From Steromphala cineraria (Eukaryota > Mollusca > Gastropoda > Trochida > Trochidae), in contig OU744732.1 of NCBI GenBank assembly GCA_916613615.1, forward strand, positions 51,296,227 through 51,360,226: DNA of 64,000 bases. The letters are read 5' to 3'. Positions 1 to 10,700 of this stretch are shown here, one piece after another. A program made the translations under genes and the position numbers. Position 1 is the stretch's first letter; the number at the start of each line of letters is the position of its first letter. The notes under the pieces are model-generated. The model worked only from the letters and a program-made list of their open reading frames with translations. It ran no database searches and was not told the origin of the DNA.

Positions 1-263
1 AGAGACTGTTACTGAATGAATACTTATGAAGCATGTTGGATTGTGTGCAGTAAGGATAATACTGTAGGTATACAGTCGCGATTTTCGTAACTTTTCGTCT
101 TCACAAATGTCAAACGTAATCCACAGTTTCGTTTGATAAGGAAATACAGACTGTTACTTAACGTATACTTCTAAAGCATATTCAATTTGTACAGTGACAG
201 TGATGGGTATAAAGTCGGTTTTGATCAACGGACAATGGCAAGCGCAAGTTATTTTTCAACTTA

Positions 264-555
264 TCTTAAAGGAGCAGTAGCATGTTTTTAGGGGAGATAT
301 AAGGTGATATCAGGAAAATGAAAATTAGTGGTACCAATTGAAAGACAATGTTTTTAAACTAAATGGAGCAGTAATAATTCAAATATATTACATAAAGTTT
401 AGCCATGCGATTCCCTTTTCTTACACAAAATGAATTAAAGGTGTTCACACAAAATGACAGCCAATGGTTTTATTTGTGCTTCTTCATACTTTGTCCTTTG
501 ACTATGGATGATTGGATTGTGTAATGAGATTTTTGTCACTGTTAAAACTAGATTA
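264..555. mobile_element. TTAA MITE family 1, copy 1, left part
   Basis: Starts TTAAAGGAGCAGTAGCATG and follows the family body (AAGGTGATATCAGGAAAAT..., AATGAATTAAAGGTGTTCAC...). It breaks off at about 555; the matching right end is at 1889-1963, so a ~1.33-kb repeat block interrupts it. Confidence 0.75.
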
Positions 556-1888
556 GCGTTTGCGGGATACCGCAAAAGCAGAGCAGCCCCGGAACTTTGG
601 GTTTCGCCTTACCCTGTTCCACCTTTTACAGGCCTCACCAAATTGGGAATTTTCTCGTGACCTTGACCTTTGACACTCAAGGTCACACAATCAATGAACA
701 CATTTCATTGAGTATAACATTATTGTAATTAATGAAAGTGTTAAAAATTAAATTAATCCATTTTCTCCATATATGTTGACCTTGCTGTGACCTTGACCTT
801 CGACAGTTAGTACCAAAAACCTTTTGAAAATGTTGTACTTCTCAAGAGATAATATATACAAAATCTTAACTTCATAGCACAAAAACTTTTCAAGTTATTG
901 TGTTTACAAGGAATTGCAATAACTCATATCTCATGACCTTGACCTTTGACCTTCAAGGTCACACAATCATTGAACACTTTTTATTGAGTATAACAATCAT
1001 GTATTGATTAAAAGTGATCATAGTTAAAATTAAGCATTTTCGCTAAACCATGCTTAAGTCATGACCTTGCTGTGACCTTGACCTTTGACAGATTGTAGCC
1101 GAAACCTTTTCAAAATGTTTTACTTTTCCAAGGATGATATATATCAAGTAAGAGCTTCATAGCACAAAAACTTTTCAAGTTACCGTGTTTACAAAGAATT
1201 TTGTGGTGATTTTATAACTCGTGACCTTGACCTTTGAACTTGAAAGTGAACATGTCATAATGATTCCCTGGAAGTATTAACATTTAGACATGTTCATGAG
1301 TTCTGAAAAGCTAAATGGGATAAAGTTATACCCCAATTTAGTGCATTTTGTAATAACTCATATCTCATAACCTTGACCTTTGACCTTCAAGGTCACACAA
1401 TCATTGAACACTTTTTATTGAGTATAACAATCATGTATTGGTTAAAAGTGTTCACAGTTAAAATAAAGAATTTTCGCTAAAACATGCTTACGTCATGACC
1501 TTGCTGTGACCTTGACCTTTGACGGATTGTAGCCAAAACCTTTTCAAATTTTTTTACTTTTCCAAGGATGATACATACTAAGTAAGAGCTTCATAGCACA
1601 AACACTTTTCAAGTTATCGCGTTTACAAGGAATTCTTAGAGTGAATTCATAGCTCGTGACCTTGACCTTTGACCTTGAAAGTGAACGTGTCAAAATCGTT
1701 TCCCCGAGGTATGAGTAGTAAGGTATGAATAAGAGTTCTGGAAAGCTTAGGGGAAAAAAGTTATAGCTAGTAGTACGAGTGCGGCGGCGGCTGCGGCGGC
1801 TGCGGCGGCGGCGGCGGCGGCGGCGGCGATGGAAACTTCACAAAAACTGATAGCAGCCCCGTCCTTAGACGGGGCTGCTAATAATACA
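556..1888. repeat. Composite 434-bp tandem repeat with AGGTCA half-site arrays, inserted in a MITE
   Basis: TGACCTTGACCTTTGAC-type arrays recur at 658, 788, 934, 1073, 1222, 1368 (first base changed), 1507 and 1657, spaced 130-150 bp. Three sub-repeat types follow one another, and positions 934/1368, 1073/1507 and 1222/1657 are 434-435 bp apart, which gives the higher-order unit. The first unit lacks the third sub-repeat. The right end holds a (CGG)n-rich run (1779-1829) and a perfect 12-bp-stem hairpin (AGCAGCCCCGTC stem, 1851-1880). AGCAGCCCC also occurs near the left end (about 581). Confidence 0.8.
1779..1830. repeat. (CGG)n/(CTG) trinucleotide run
   Basis: GCGGCGGCGGCTGCGGCGG-type repeat of about 50 bp in otherwise AT-rich DNA. 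Confidence 0.9.
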
Positions 1889-1963
1889 TTTATCATTTAC
1901 TTACAATTTTCAATGAAAAAAATAAAATATAAAATTGTCAAAAAAAGTGCTACTGCCCCTTTA
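1889..1963. mobile_element. TTAA MITE family 1, copy 1, right end
   Basis: Ends AGTGCTACTGCCCCTTTAA, the inverted partner of the terminus at 264. Confidence 0.75.
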
Positions 1964-2498
1964 AACGTACAGAAAGACTGTAAGGAGTTAATGGTGTGCT
2001 AAAGAGGGATATAAAACAAATATTCATGGCAATTGAACTTATGACTTTGATCTCTGCAAATGTACTAGACTCTTTTTCCATTTTAATGAAAACCAAACGT
2101 CATTGTATGTTTGTCATATGGTTTCGAATACAAGACACATTAGATGAATATCATCACATATGTCAGTAGGGTTAGTAAGGTAAATTTACCACGAAACAAG
2201 CGTCTCCTTGAATATTAAGTTATGCAATGGATCTTGTATTGTGTGTAATATTATGCAATTTGATAAATGTGAACATTTGGGCAACATCCGCTTGTTCGAG
2301 GTCACGGACCCTAAAACAGTGTTTGAAAAATTTCGTTGTACAGAAAGATTAAAAACGCAAGAATATGGAATAACAAGGTTTTGATTTCTTATTCGGTTAA
2401 ATTTGAAGAATATATTTTTATTCTTTGCACCTCGTTGATTATTCTTATATTAATCATTAGTCAAACAAATAACTTTATAATATGTTTTAACATTCAAG
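1964..2498. other. Gene A 5' flank / intron 1, no recognised gene
   Basis: An open frame at 2336-2626 merely runs into exon 2 from intron sequence. No signal-peptide exon and no TGATAAGCAG box are visible. Confidence 0.6.
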
Positions 2499-2584
2499 GT
2501 GCTGGCTGCCCTACATCATGGGCATCTTTCAAGGGTTCCTGCTATGCATTCTTCAGCGATAAAGAGTCTTGGACACAGGCAAAT
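2499..2584 (+). CDS. Gene A exon 2 (CTLD N-terminal hairpin)
   Basis: 86 bp, acceptor ttcaag, donor gtagat. Encodes GAGCPTSWASF then SCYAFF and SWTQAN. It enters in phase 1 and leaves in phase 0, as in every paralogue. Confidence 0.88.
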
Positions 2585-5500
2585 GTAGATATATATATAT
2601 ATGGATTACTTACGTCTTATCACTGACTTGCTATCACTAAAACAATATCACGATCTTTGGTCAAATTTGTCGTCCACAAACACAAACGCTCTCGTATAAT
2701 GCTGCACCTTTAATTACAGTACATTTGTGAAGAACATCAAGGCCATCTTGTTACCATAACTACGGCCCAAGAAAACGCTTATGTGACTTCTCTTATAAAG
2801 AGTAAACAAGGTGAGTTTGATTGTGGCATTGACCATGATAGCCTATATTTAAACGTATAAGGGTGTTATTGTCTAAAGAATTACAAAATAATTTTCAGAT
2901 CTCCTGACTTCTCATGACGTTTTGTTACATGCTAATCTTTCTGCAAAACATCGTTTGAGAACGCGATCTAAGCATTTCAATCGTGCAGGCGTCAGGATAG
3001 TGGTTATTTGAAAAGACTGTAACATGCATCTGAGCTCTTCGAAAATGCTACATGGATATTTTCTGATAGCTGAGATAATTCTCTATATCATGATACATGT
3101 ATATACCATGAGGCAATTAAACTTCGTTGTCAAACGCGTACTATCAATGTGAAATTTTGCAACCAACCTCAAGGATTCAAGGTAAGAAATAACTTATAGT
3201 AAAATACTGTTTCTATCAGAATCTCTTCATTGTAATCAGTTGAAGGGATAGATTGCATTTCATTTGTGATTTAGATACTCCGTCATCGGAACCCCTGAAT
3301 TACCTTAAAGGGGCAGTAGCACGTTTTTTGAAAATTTTATATTTCCACCTTTTTGACTGATAATTGTACGGTAATGTTCAATGTATTATTTTGTATTATT
3401 TGTATGATTAGCGTCAAAAATCTAATTAAACAAACCATTCATCCAAAGTCAGAGAACAAATTATAAAGATTCACATAAAGTCCATTGGTGGCCATTTTTG
3501 TGTGAGCACCTTTAATTCATTTTGTGTAAGAAAAAGGAATCGTATGGCTGAACTTTACATTATATATTTGATTTATTACTGCTTCAATTAGTTTAAATAC
3601 ATTGTCTTTCAATTGGAACCATTTATTTTTATTTTCCTGACATCACCTAATATTCCCCCTAAAAACGTGCTACTGCCCCTTTAAGATAAGTTGAAAAATA
3701 ACTTGCGGTGATTTATCGCAGTGATTTAAGTTCGCTCTTTTCTGGCAGCAATTTTGTGTTTTTACTCTGTTAAAACTGTGGTGACATTCTATTGATGGTC
3801 GGTCAATTCATCAATCGGATCCTTCTCAGTCGAACATCATAATTTAGTTCACGTATCAGGGTTGTCATTGAAAAAAACAGGCGCAGTTACACTTTGTCCC
3901 ACTTTTATATAGTTGACTTGAGGACAATGCCCCTTCATGTATATGATAGTGGAAGTCTGTGCTTTGAGGCAGTAGGTCAAGGCTATCATATACAATTCTT
4001 TATCAAGAAATGCTGACTCTTGCGGAAAATTACAGTAAAAGATAAAAAATTTGAAGTTTGATTTAACAAAATATAGTAAAACTTATGAATGCAATTTGGT
4101 ACAGTATTTTTATGATATGATTTGTCACTTTCCTCATTTGAAAAAAATAAATTTGGCTGATTTTCACTTTGTAGTAAATTTGAAAGTATCAAAACCAAAT
4201 AATGCTTATTACAGTTGGAACCAATATCTCCAACAAGAAGGAGTTGCAATTGCTGGAAAATTCAATTTTGCGTGAACTTTTGTTCTTCAAAATAGTAAAC
4301 AAATAAACAAAAACAAAAAAAAAAGTACAAATTAAATTATCTGTCACTGTGTCACTTGTCACTTAAGATCGTATCTCATGATATGAGATAGCCACGGCAT
4401 TAAAACATTGACGGACAACTGGACCGACCATGTGCCTTATTTGACGATACAACCATGCGCGAGACTAATGACGACGCACTTCCGTTATTAGAACGTTACT
4501 TATCAAATGACGTCATATTGGTCAAGACCATTGATCAAAACTTGAGGGGGCATCTATTGTCCATCATGACTGACTCGGGCGCGGCCTCTGTCGATTCGAA
4601 ACCAAATCACATGCCATTGACATTGAGAAAAGATATTTGGTGCACATATTTAATTAATTGTTCAATAAATAAAATTCACATTGATTGTTCACATACATAA
4701 TGATGGGCTCGTCAAATGCTACTGAATATGCTTGTCTAAGTGAGGCATTGTATTTTCAAAATTCTTTTTTTTTAATTACCATAAATTTCAACTGATTTTA
4801 TATAAAAAGCGTGTAATTGTTAAAGATATCTCATATAAGGAAAAGAAAACTCGTTGTTGTGCATCTATCGTTGAATAAAACATAGTCTGTCATCCAGACC
4901 CTGTACTGATGAACGACCAAAGGTTTGGATGAGACTGGGGCACCGTTTGGTTGATGGTAACATTGATGAACATGACGTGTATGAATGACGTTGAGTCTTA
5001 GTCTGTCATCCAGACCCTATAGCAAAAATATTTAATTGATGACCAACCAAGTCTAGAAAAATATAGCAAGTCTTGATTGCTCAGCTTTAGGTGAAGTTAA
5101 AGCATCTTCTGGGCTCCATTTTGTTTTGATACATGATGCGCCCTTCGTGTTTTATGCTCCCTGCTATGTTTTATTCAACGATAGATGCACACCAACTCGT
5201 CTTCTATTTCTTAATACAAGTTCACAGAGACAGAGTTTGGATCGGCGCGAATGACATGATGACGGAAGGCCAGTTCAGCTGGATTGCGACTAACGAACAC
5301 ATCAACTATTCTAACTGGTCTCCGTCTCAACCTAGCAACGCCCATGGAGACGAGAACTGTGTTGATATCATGGCTGAAAGCAACTACCTTTGGAACGATG
5401 ATCTCTGCACAAAACGTTTAAATTACGTCTGCGAAAGAGGGTAAAGTTTTTACTACTTGACATATTTTGTTTTGATCTGGTTCAAACAACACTGGGAAAA

Positions 5501-6239
5501 TAAAATAGGGATATTTTTAGATTGCGCAGTTATGAATATTTTCATTGATCATCTGCTGAAATATCAATCATTAATGATATAATATCCCTAACTAATTTTT
5601 TTCCACTATATGATAGCGTTAGTAGTAAGAATTATTTGACAAAAGTGAGAGATGGGGAGGTAAGGTCATATGGGGTTTATCGCCGCATTCAAGAGTATTT
5701 CACTTAAATCGCGGCTGCTGGTATTAATGCAGGGAGAAAGCCTGCAACACTATTATGGCTATGCATTGTGGTGAAACCTGCGAACAACGGCTGGAACTAG
5801 CGAACCATGGGTGGTTCTGCGCTGAAATTCAGTGTAGCATTGCACCCAAACCTGAAAGCGAGTAGAACAGTTCTCTACTGCAGACAAAGTTGCCGAGCCC
5901 CTGACGGGATTCGAACCATGGGCCTCCTGATCCGAAGCCGAACGCGCTAACCACTGCGCTATCCCCCTCCCTCTTTGACAAAAGTAAAACTAATAAAAAA
6001 TGTTATCTCAATTGGTCTCATAAATTGTTTTATATGTTAATCTTAATCGTTATTAAATGAAAGAATAGATCATAGAAACGCAGATTGCCAATGTCAATGT
6101 CCGTCTTCATTCTTTATACATTATTATGTGATACATAAACAGAGCTTTTAGTAAGTTAATTGTCTTCAGTTTTACTAGTTTTATACCCGATTCTCGATTT
6201 TTTTTCCTCCCTTTCAGCATGGATGGACTTGTTGGCTGA
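2499..6239 (+). CDS. Gene A: secreted C-type lectin-like protein, 5'-partial
   Basis: CDS exons 2499-2584, 2720-2810, 5221-5440 and 6218-6239 (TGA), poly(A) signal AATAAA at 6333-6338. The four exons join in frame with GT-AG sites. They give a single CTLD (C-type lectin domain) with six cysteines in the long-form pattern: GC-P..W and SCY in exon 2, ICEEH in exon 3, NCVD, DLC and VCER in exon 4. Core motifs WIGANDMM and WND are present. The sugar loop reads QPSN where EPN or QPD is usual, so the ligand is unclear. The protein ends MDGLVG-stop. No signal-peptide exon was found between 1 and 2498, so exon 1 is probably left of the window. It is the only lectin gene here on the plus strand and runs tail-to-tail with gene B. 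Perlucin-like proteins of this build are secreted and bind carbohydrate or mineral; the exact role is inference. Confidence 0.88.
2720..2810 (+). CDS. Gene A exon 3 (CTLD helix region)
   Basis: 91 bp, acceptor ttacag, donor gtgagt. Encodes YICEEHQGHLVTI and AQENAYVTSLIK. Too short to stand out as an ORF; found by homology to the 91-bp exon of the other genes. Confidence 0.88.
3305..3684. mobile_element. TTAA MITE family 1, copy 2
   Basis: 380 bp, TTAAAGGGGCAGTAGCACG at the left and its exact inverse at the right; in gene A intron 3. Confidence 0.88.
3685..4995. other. Gene A intron 3, unassigned
   Basis: AT-rich intron. Short open frames at 4051-4275 and 4455-4700 resemble nothing I recognise and lack splice context. 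Confidence 0.5.
4996..5127. repeat. Dispersed repeat R2, copy 1
   Basis: About 125 bp (GTCTGTCATCCAGACCCT to TCTGGGCTCCATTTTGT) that recurs inverted at 25634-25756. Confidence 0.75.
5221..5440 (+). CDS. Gene A exon 4 (CTLD sugar-binding loop)
   Basis: 220 bp, acceptor atacaag, donor gtaaag. Encodes DRVWIGANDMM, the loop SQPSN, ENCVDI and LWNDDLC, ending YVCER. A dispersed repeat (4996-5127) lies about 95 bp upstream. Confidence 0.92.
5655..5970 (-). mobile_element. tRNA-derived SINE
   Basis: On the minus strand the head reads GATAGCGCAGTGGTTAGCGC (A box) and GGTTCGAATCC (B box), with a TCG-type anticodon loop (CTTCGGA). The T stem does not pair, so it is not a working tRNA. About 240 bp of non-tRNA body follows (GTCTGCAGTAGAGAACTG..., TTTCTCCCTGCATTAATACC). 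Lies in gene A intron 4. Confidence 0.7.
6218..6239 (+). CDS. Gene A terminal exon
   Basis: 22 coding bases after a strong acceptor (ctccctttcag) give MDGLVG-stop, matching the terminal ...VG/IG-stop exons of the paralogues. Confidence 0.8.
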
Positions 6240-6339
6240 TTGATGTCTCCTACCCCGAGCTGTGATGTATAAACAGTTGCTGGAAATAGTTTAACTTGGA
6301 TAGGTATCAAAATATATGTGTTCACAATGGCAAATAAAG

Positions 6340-7057
6340 AATTACACTTTCTGGCATTGCTTGCCGTTCATTGCATTTACTAATTATACGATTATTATGG
6401 TGTTCTGTTTATGTGAATGTCACTTTAACTTCCCAGTGTATGCGGCATGTATTTATAACAAACGGTTTCAATAGGAATCGAAATGATATATGATATCATT
6501 AAGAAATCTACCACTCGTTAATGAAATGGATGTTGAATGAGAACATAATTGTAACCAAATCACAGTTAAATAACCACAGTGAAAATTGCCACCTTTGTGT
6601 AGCTATTCGTCTGTAGATTAAAAAATTGTGATGTGTTCAGTGAAAACATTAGGGTTCTGTCATCGTCGACAATTATAATCCAAGTATATTATGGAAGTTT
6701 CGGCAAAGCTAAGACCTTCAGATTTTAAACAAAAGATATACGTCTAGCCATAGCGCCGCCACATAAAAATGCCGTCTATCAAGATACGCATTTCCCCCCA
6801 TTGAACAAAGAACCCCCCACCCCCCCCCCCCTCGAATTGAGCTAAAACCAGAAAAAGTGCCCCCCTCCTACTTTTATATTAGAATGTTTATGACTTCCAT
6901 AGCGCTCTGGATGTTATTTCTTTTATGAACCTAAATACACATTGAAGCCAATTCTCAATTACCTTCGCAATTGCATAATGCTATATATGTTTAAAACATT
7001 TCCTTATCTTCCAAGTACCATGTGGCGAAGTAGCCATGTGCTCGAGAAGGTCATGAG
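6340..7057. other. A/B tail-to-tail intergenic region
   Basis: No gene. Contains a C-rich run (about 6814-6832). Confidence 0.6.
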
Positions 7058-7539
7058 TTAAAGTGACACAGAGTATCTTTCTTCAAATTTTATTTTGTTT
7101 TGATAAGCTACAAAATATCTTATATGCTGATTGAAGTTCATATCTCATTACTAGACTTGCAAATATATCCATTTATGCATAATTTCTCTAAAATGCTTGA
7201 TTTTATGGAAAAATCAAGAAAACATCTCAAATACGTTTAATATTCGAAATTATGCATCCACTTAATCTACCTATTAGTTACAATACCTAATAAACACTAT
7301 CGTATCGAATCGAATATATCTTCCTGTCAGCTTATGACAAGATTTCAAAATTACGTTTGGCGCATTTTGCGCGCGCCACTCGAGCCACATTGTCCGGTTT
7401 TCGATCAAAATCCCGACTTTGAATGGCCGTATTTTCGCTCTAATGTACTGATTGACCTATAACTTGTTATTTTCAGTAACAATTAGTGATTCAAAATTTG
7501 ACATATGTGATCCTATCAACATACTCTGTGTCTCTTTAA
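7058..7539. mobile_element. TTAA MITE family 2, copy 1
   Basis: 482 bp, TTAAAGTGACACAGAGTATC at the left and CATACTCTGTGTCTCTTTAA at the right. A second copy lies at 13423-13863 with the same interior (TGATAAGCTACAAAA..., CCACTCGAGCCACATTGTCC). Confidence 0.85.
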
Positions 7540-7678
7540 GAGTTAGATAATTGTGATCATTTTGTATGGGAGACAAGCTCAATATAAATAGAAGGAAGAT
7601 TTTATTTGAAAACGAATAGATTTGAATCCGATTTCATCAGTGGTCAATGTTCAACTGACACAGGATTGATTTTGTCCT

Positions 7679-7703
7679 TCAACCAATGACTGGGACATTC
7701 GGA
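7679..7703 (-). CDS. Gene B terminal exon
   Basis: 25 coding bases after ttttcag give (S)PNVPVIG-stop. Confidence 0.82.
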
Positions 7704-10700
7704 CTGAAAAATAAAACCAATCTGAAAAATCTTAACCTACTTATTCAATGTTCATTCTTTTTTCATGAAATTATAAAATCATTTACTCTTAATATATATA
7801 TTTTTACCGATGACATATCAAATCACATTATTTGTTCAATATTCTACTAATTATATCTTTAAGTGTGTGCTATCTCTGTGGAGACCATGCAACTTGTGGA
7901 TATGTATATAAGCTGGTGTATGCAATGAGTTTTTTGTTTCGATAAAATTGACTGACAAGTGTATGTTAAAGAAGTAACATAACGTCGAACGTTTACCTAA
8001 CCATTTAGCTCGTTTATTACCTACGAGGACAGTCATATTGAGGTTCATATTTTTCATTTATTATACCTCTATTAAATTTGTAAGAATATCATTGGTCAGT
8101 TGACATCACGTCACGTGATTGAACACAGTGTAAGTGAGATATTCAAATCCATAGAATAAATTGGTGAGTTCTAGAAGAAGACCTTTACAAATTGTTAATA
8201 AGATGTGAATGATTTAAACAATTTGATTTACCTGTGTTCGCAGAGAAAATGTTGTTCGAACGAACACTTTTCATCATTCCATTGCCAAGCTTCATCAACG
8301 TCGATGTCAACACAATCTTCATCCCCCTGTTTGCTGTTAGGTTCCCCAGGATACCAGTCAGTGTATGCGAGTGGTTCATTAGTTGCTGCCCAAGTGAAGT
8401 GTCCTTCCCACATCATGTCGTTAGCCCCGATCCAAACTCTCACCCGACTCACTTTCGGTTTCATTGCAAGAAGAAAAATAAGTATTTGAATACAGACTAT
8501 CATACAGACAGACAGACACATTTTATTGGTATATATATGTCCTGGAGACCAATAGTACAAAGTAACGGAATTTTCTCAATAGTAATAGTGCTAACGTGAA
8601 ATAGGACACATGAAAATGATATGTTAGATATTATTATAGGATGTGTATCCCCTGATGTTTTACATTTCATGGGTTTTTTTTATTACCAAAGGCGATGGTT
8701 AAACTTAGATAAATCATAACATGTTCATGAGTTTCTTAGGGTAGACGCGTTATATATGCCTTCGGGAACATAAGTTGAAATAATGGTTCTCAAGTACGCT
8801 TGGAAAAAAAACCTTTTTCACAGTACCTTTGAATACTAACTAGAAATAAATTGTGTGTACTTTATTTTTAAACCTCTAACATGCGCAATTGATCCTATAA
8901 CCTACCTTGTGTATTCTTTATGTAGGTTGAAAGCAATGCATTTTCAGCGGCGCTTTCTATAACAGCAAGGTGTCCTCCGTTTCGTGTACATATAGCCTGG
9001 AATTGTTAATAGAAGACAATCAATGGATTGTGGTCCTCGCGAAAAGAGCACCCCGAAGGACCAGTTTGTCTGTAAATCTATCTACTTACGTTTGCTTGCT
9101 GCCATGATTCTCTTTGTTGGTAGAGGGTATAGCAGGAACCTTGGATTGCTGTCCAAAAATTAGGACAGTCAGTGCCTGTCAATGTAAAACGGCAGTCTGA
9201 TTAAAATCGCCTGTGATTCGAGGAAAAAGTGTAAAAATATTGTCTTTTGTGGGGTTTGAACTTCAACCAGCCCGGCTTTCCTCTCATTCACAGTCTGAAG
9301 GCACACCTATAGCCCGCCATTCTCTCCCCACAGAGGCAACTCAGTCATACCTGAATTAGCCTCTGTTCTATTACGCCTAGATCCTGGGGTTCCGGCAGAT
9401 TGCCCTAGCGGCAAAATGTTGTAACTTGAGATAGCTCCCTTATCTGCAGCCAATGAAAACACCTTTTGGATATCAACGACTTTTGGAATTCTCAACGGTC
9501 GTACAGTGACTTTCGAAAGCATCATGCCTTTAGGTTTATTTTTCATTAACAGTGTGAGAGGGAAAATATTAAAAATCAGATATGGATAGGGTTTTTCATT
9601 AGAAACATACTGTTTTATAATTGTGTAAATTGTTCTTTGTTTTATGATAAATTTTATTTTAATAATTTACCAAATTAAAACTAATGAGAAGGTAAAAAAG
9701 CGATGTTTTGTAGAAGGAAGAGTTATCCCCCCTGAATGCCGAATCACCGGGAATAGCCGGGAGTAGCCGAGCTTTTGCGAATGACCCCTTTTGAAACGGC
9801 GTCGCTGATTGCACAACTTACTTCGATTGCCTCCAATCAGATTTCTACTTTTCTGTCCCGTGTATTAGCCGTAATAGAACAGAGGCTAAATTCAGGTATG
9901 ACTGAGTTGCCTCTGTGGGGAGAGAATGATTGCCCGCATGTTCTGACGCAAGCTCATCTAGCCATTCGAAAGAAGCGCAGTAAAAGCTTCGGTATCATGC
10001 AGCGGCAGGTAACTCCAGTGTACAATTCGTTATACATAATCGTCGCTAAACGATATTTAAAAACGAGATGTGATTTGATAGCTTATGACTGGGTTTGTCT
10101 GCGCCAAACTGGTCATAGGAACATGCGATAGAGGTGGGTGCATTCAGACCGAGACGGAGAGGATGTAATGGCTGGTTCGAGCCCCGGTAGAGACAATATT
10201 TTTTATATTTCATTCCTCGGAGTATGGTCGATTTTAATCAGACTGTAAAAGGGTAAGAATAAGGAGGGAAATGAGTTTTTAAACAACTAAAATGCCTGAA
10301 TCTTTCAAAATATTTTCAGAGAGCATAAACGCAGGAATTTCGAATATAAGAATGGCTCCCACATTAGGCGTTAGATATTTTTTCATTAACGGCTATTTTT
10401 ATGTATTTGTGAACCGAGATAGAGTCTTCTTTGAGAGGCAATTTAGAAGTCGGAATGACAATAATGCTGAGGAATATATGGATGACAACTTCTTTGTTCA
10501 TTGTATGCGACGTTTCGACACAGATTCTTGTGTCGTTCTCAAGCAGAGAATCTGTGTCGAAACGTTGCATACAATGAACAAAGAAGATGTCATCCATATA
10601 TTCCTCAGCATTAGAGATGGTGTCTAACTGACTGACTGACTGAAATTTTGGACATCCAGCTGCTTTACAAAAGTTAAGAATAATGTAAAAGCATCATTTT

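Noticed and set aside
4051..4275. 74-codon frame in gene A intron 3
   Set aside because: No recognised motif, no splice context, and the opposite strand is open over the same stretch.
5893..5967. tRNA-Arg gene
   Set aside because: A and B boxes are present, but the T stem does not pair and a SINE body follows, so it is called a SINE.
8205..8599. Plus-strand frames across gene B exon 4
   Set aside because: Antisense shadows of a well-supported lectin exon; the same holds at 17941, 33341, 50436 and 63252.
10292..10627. Mirror open frames on both strands
   Set aside because: They are the two arms of a 152-bp hairpin.
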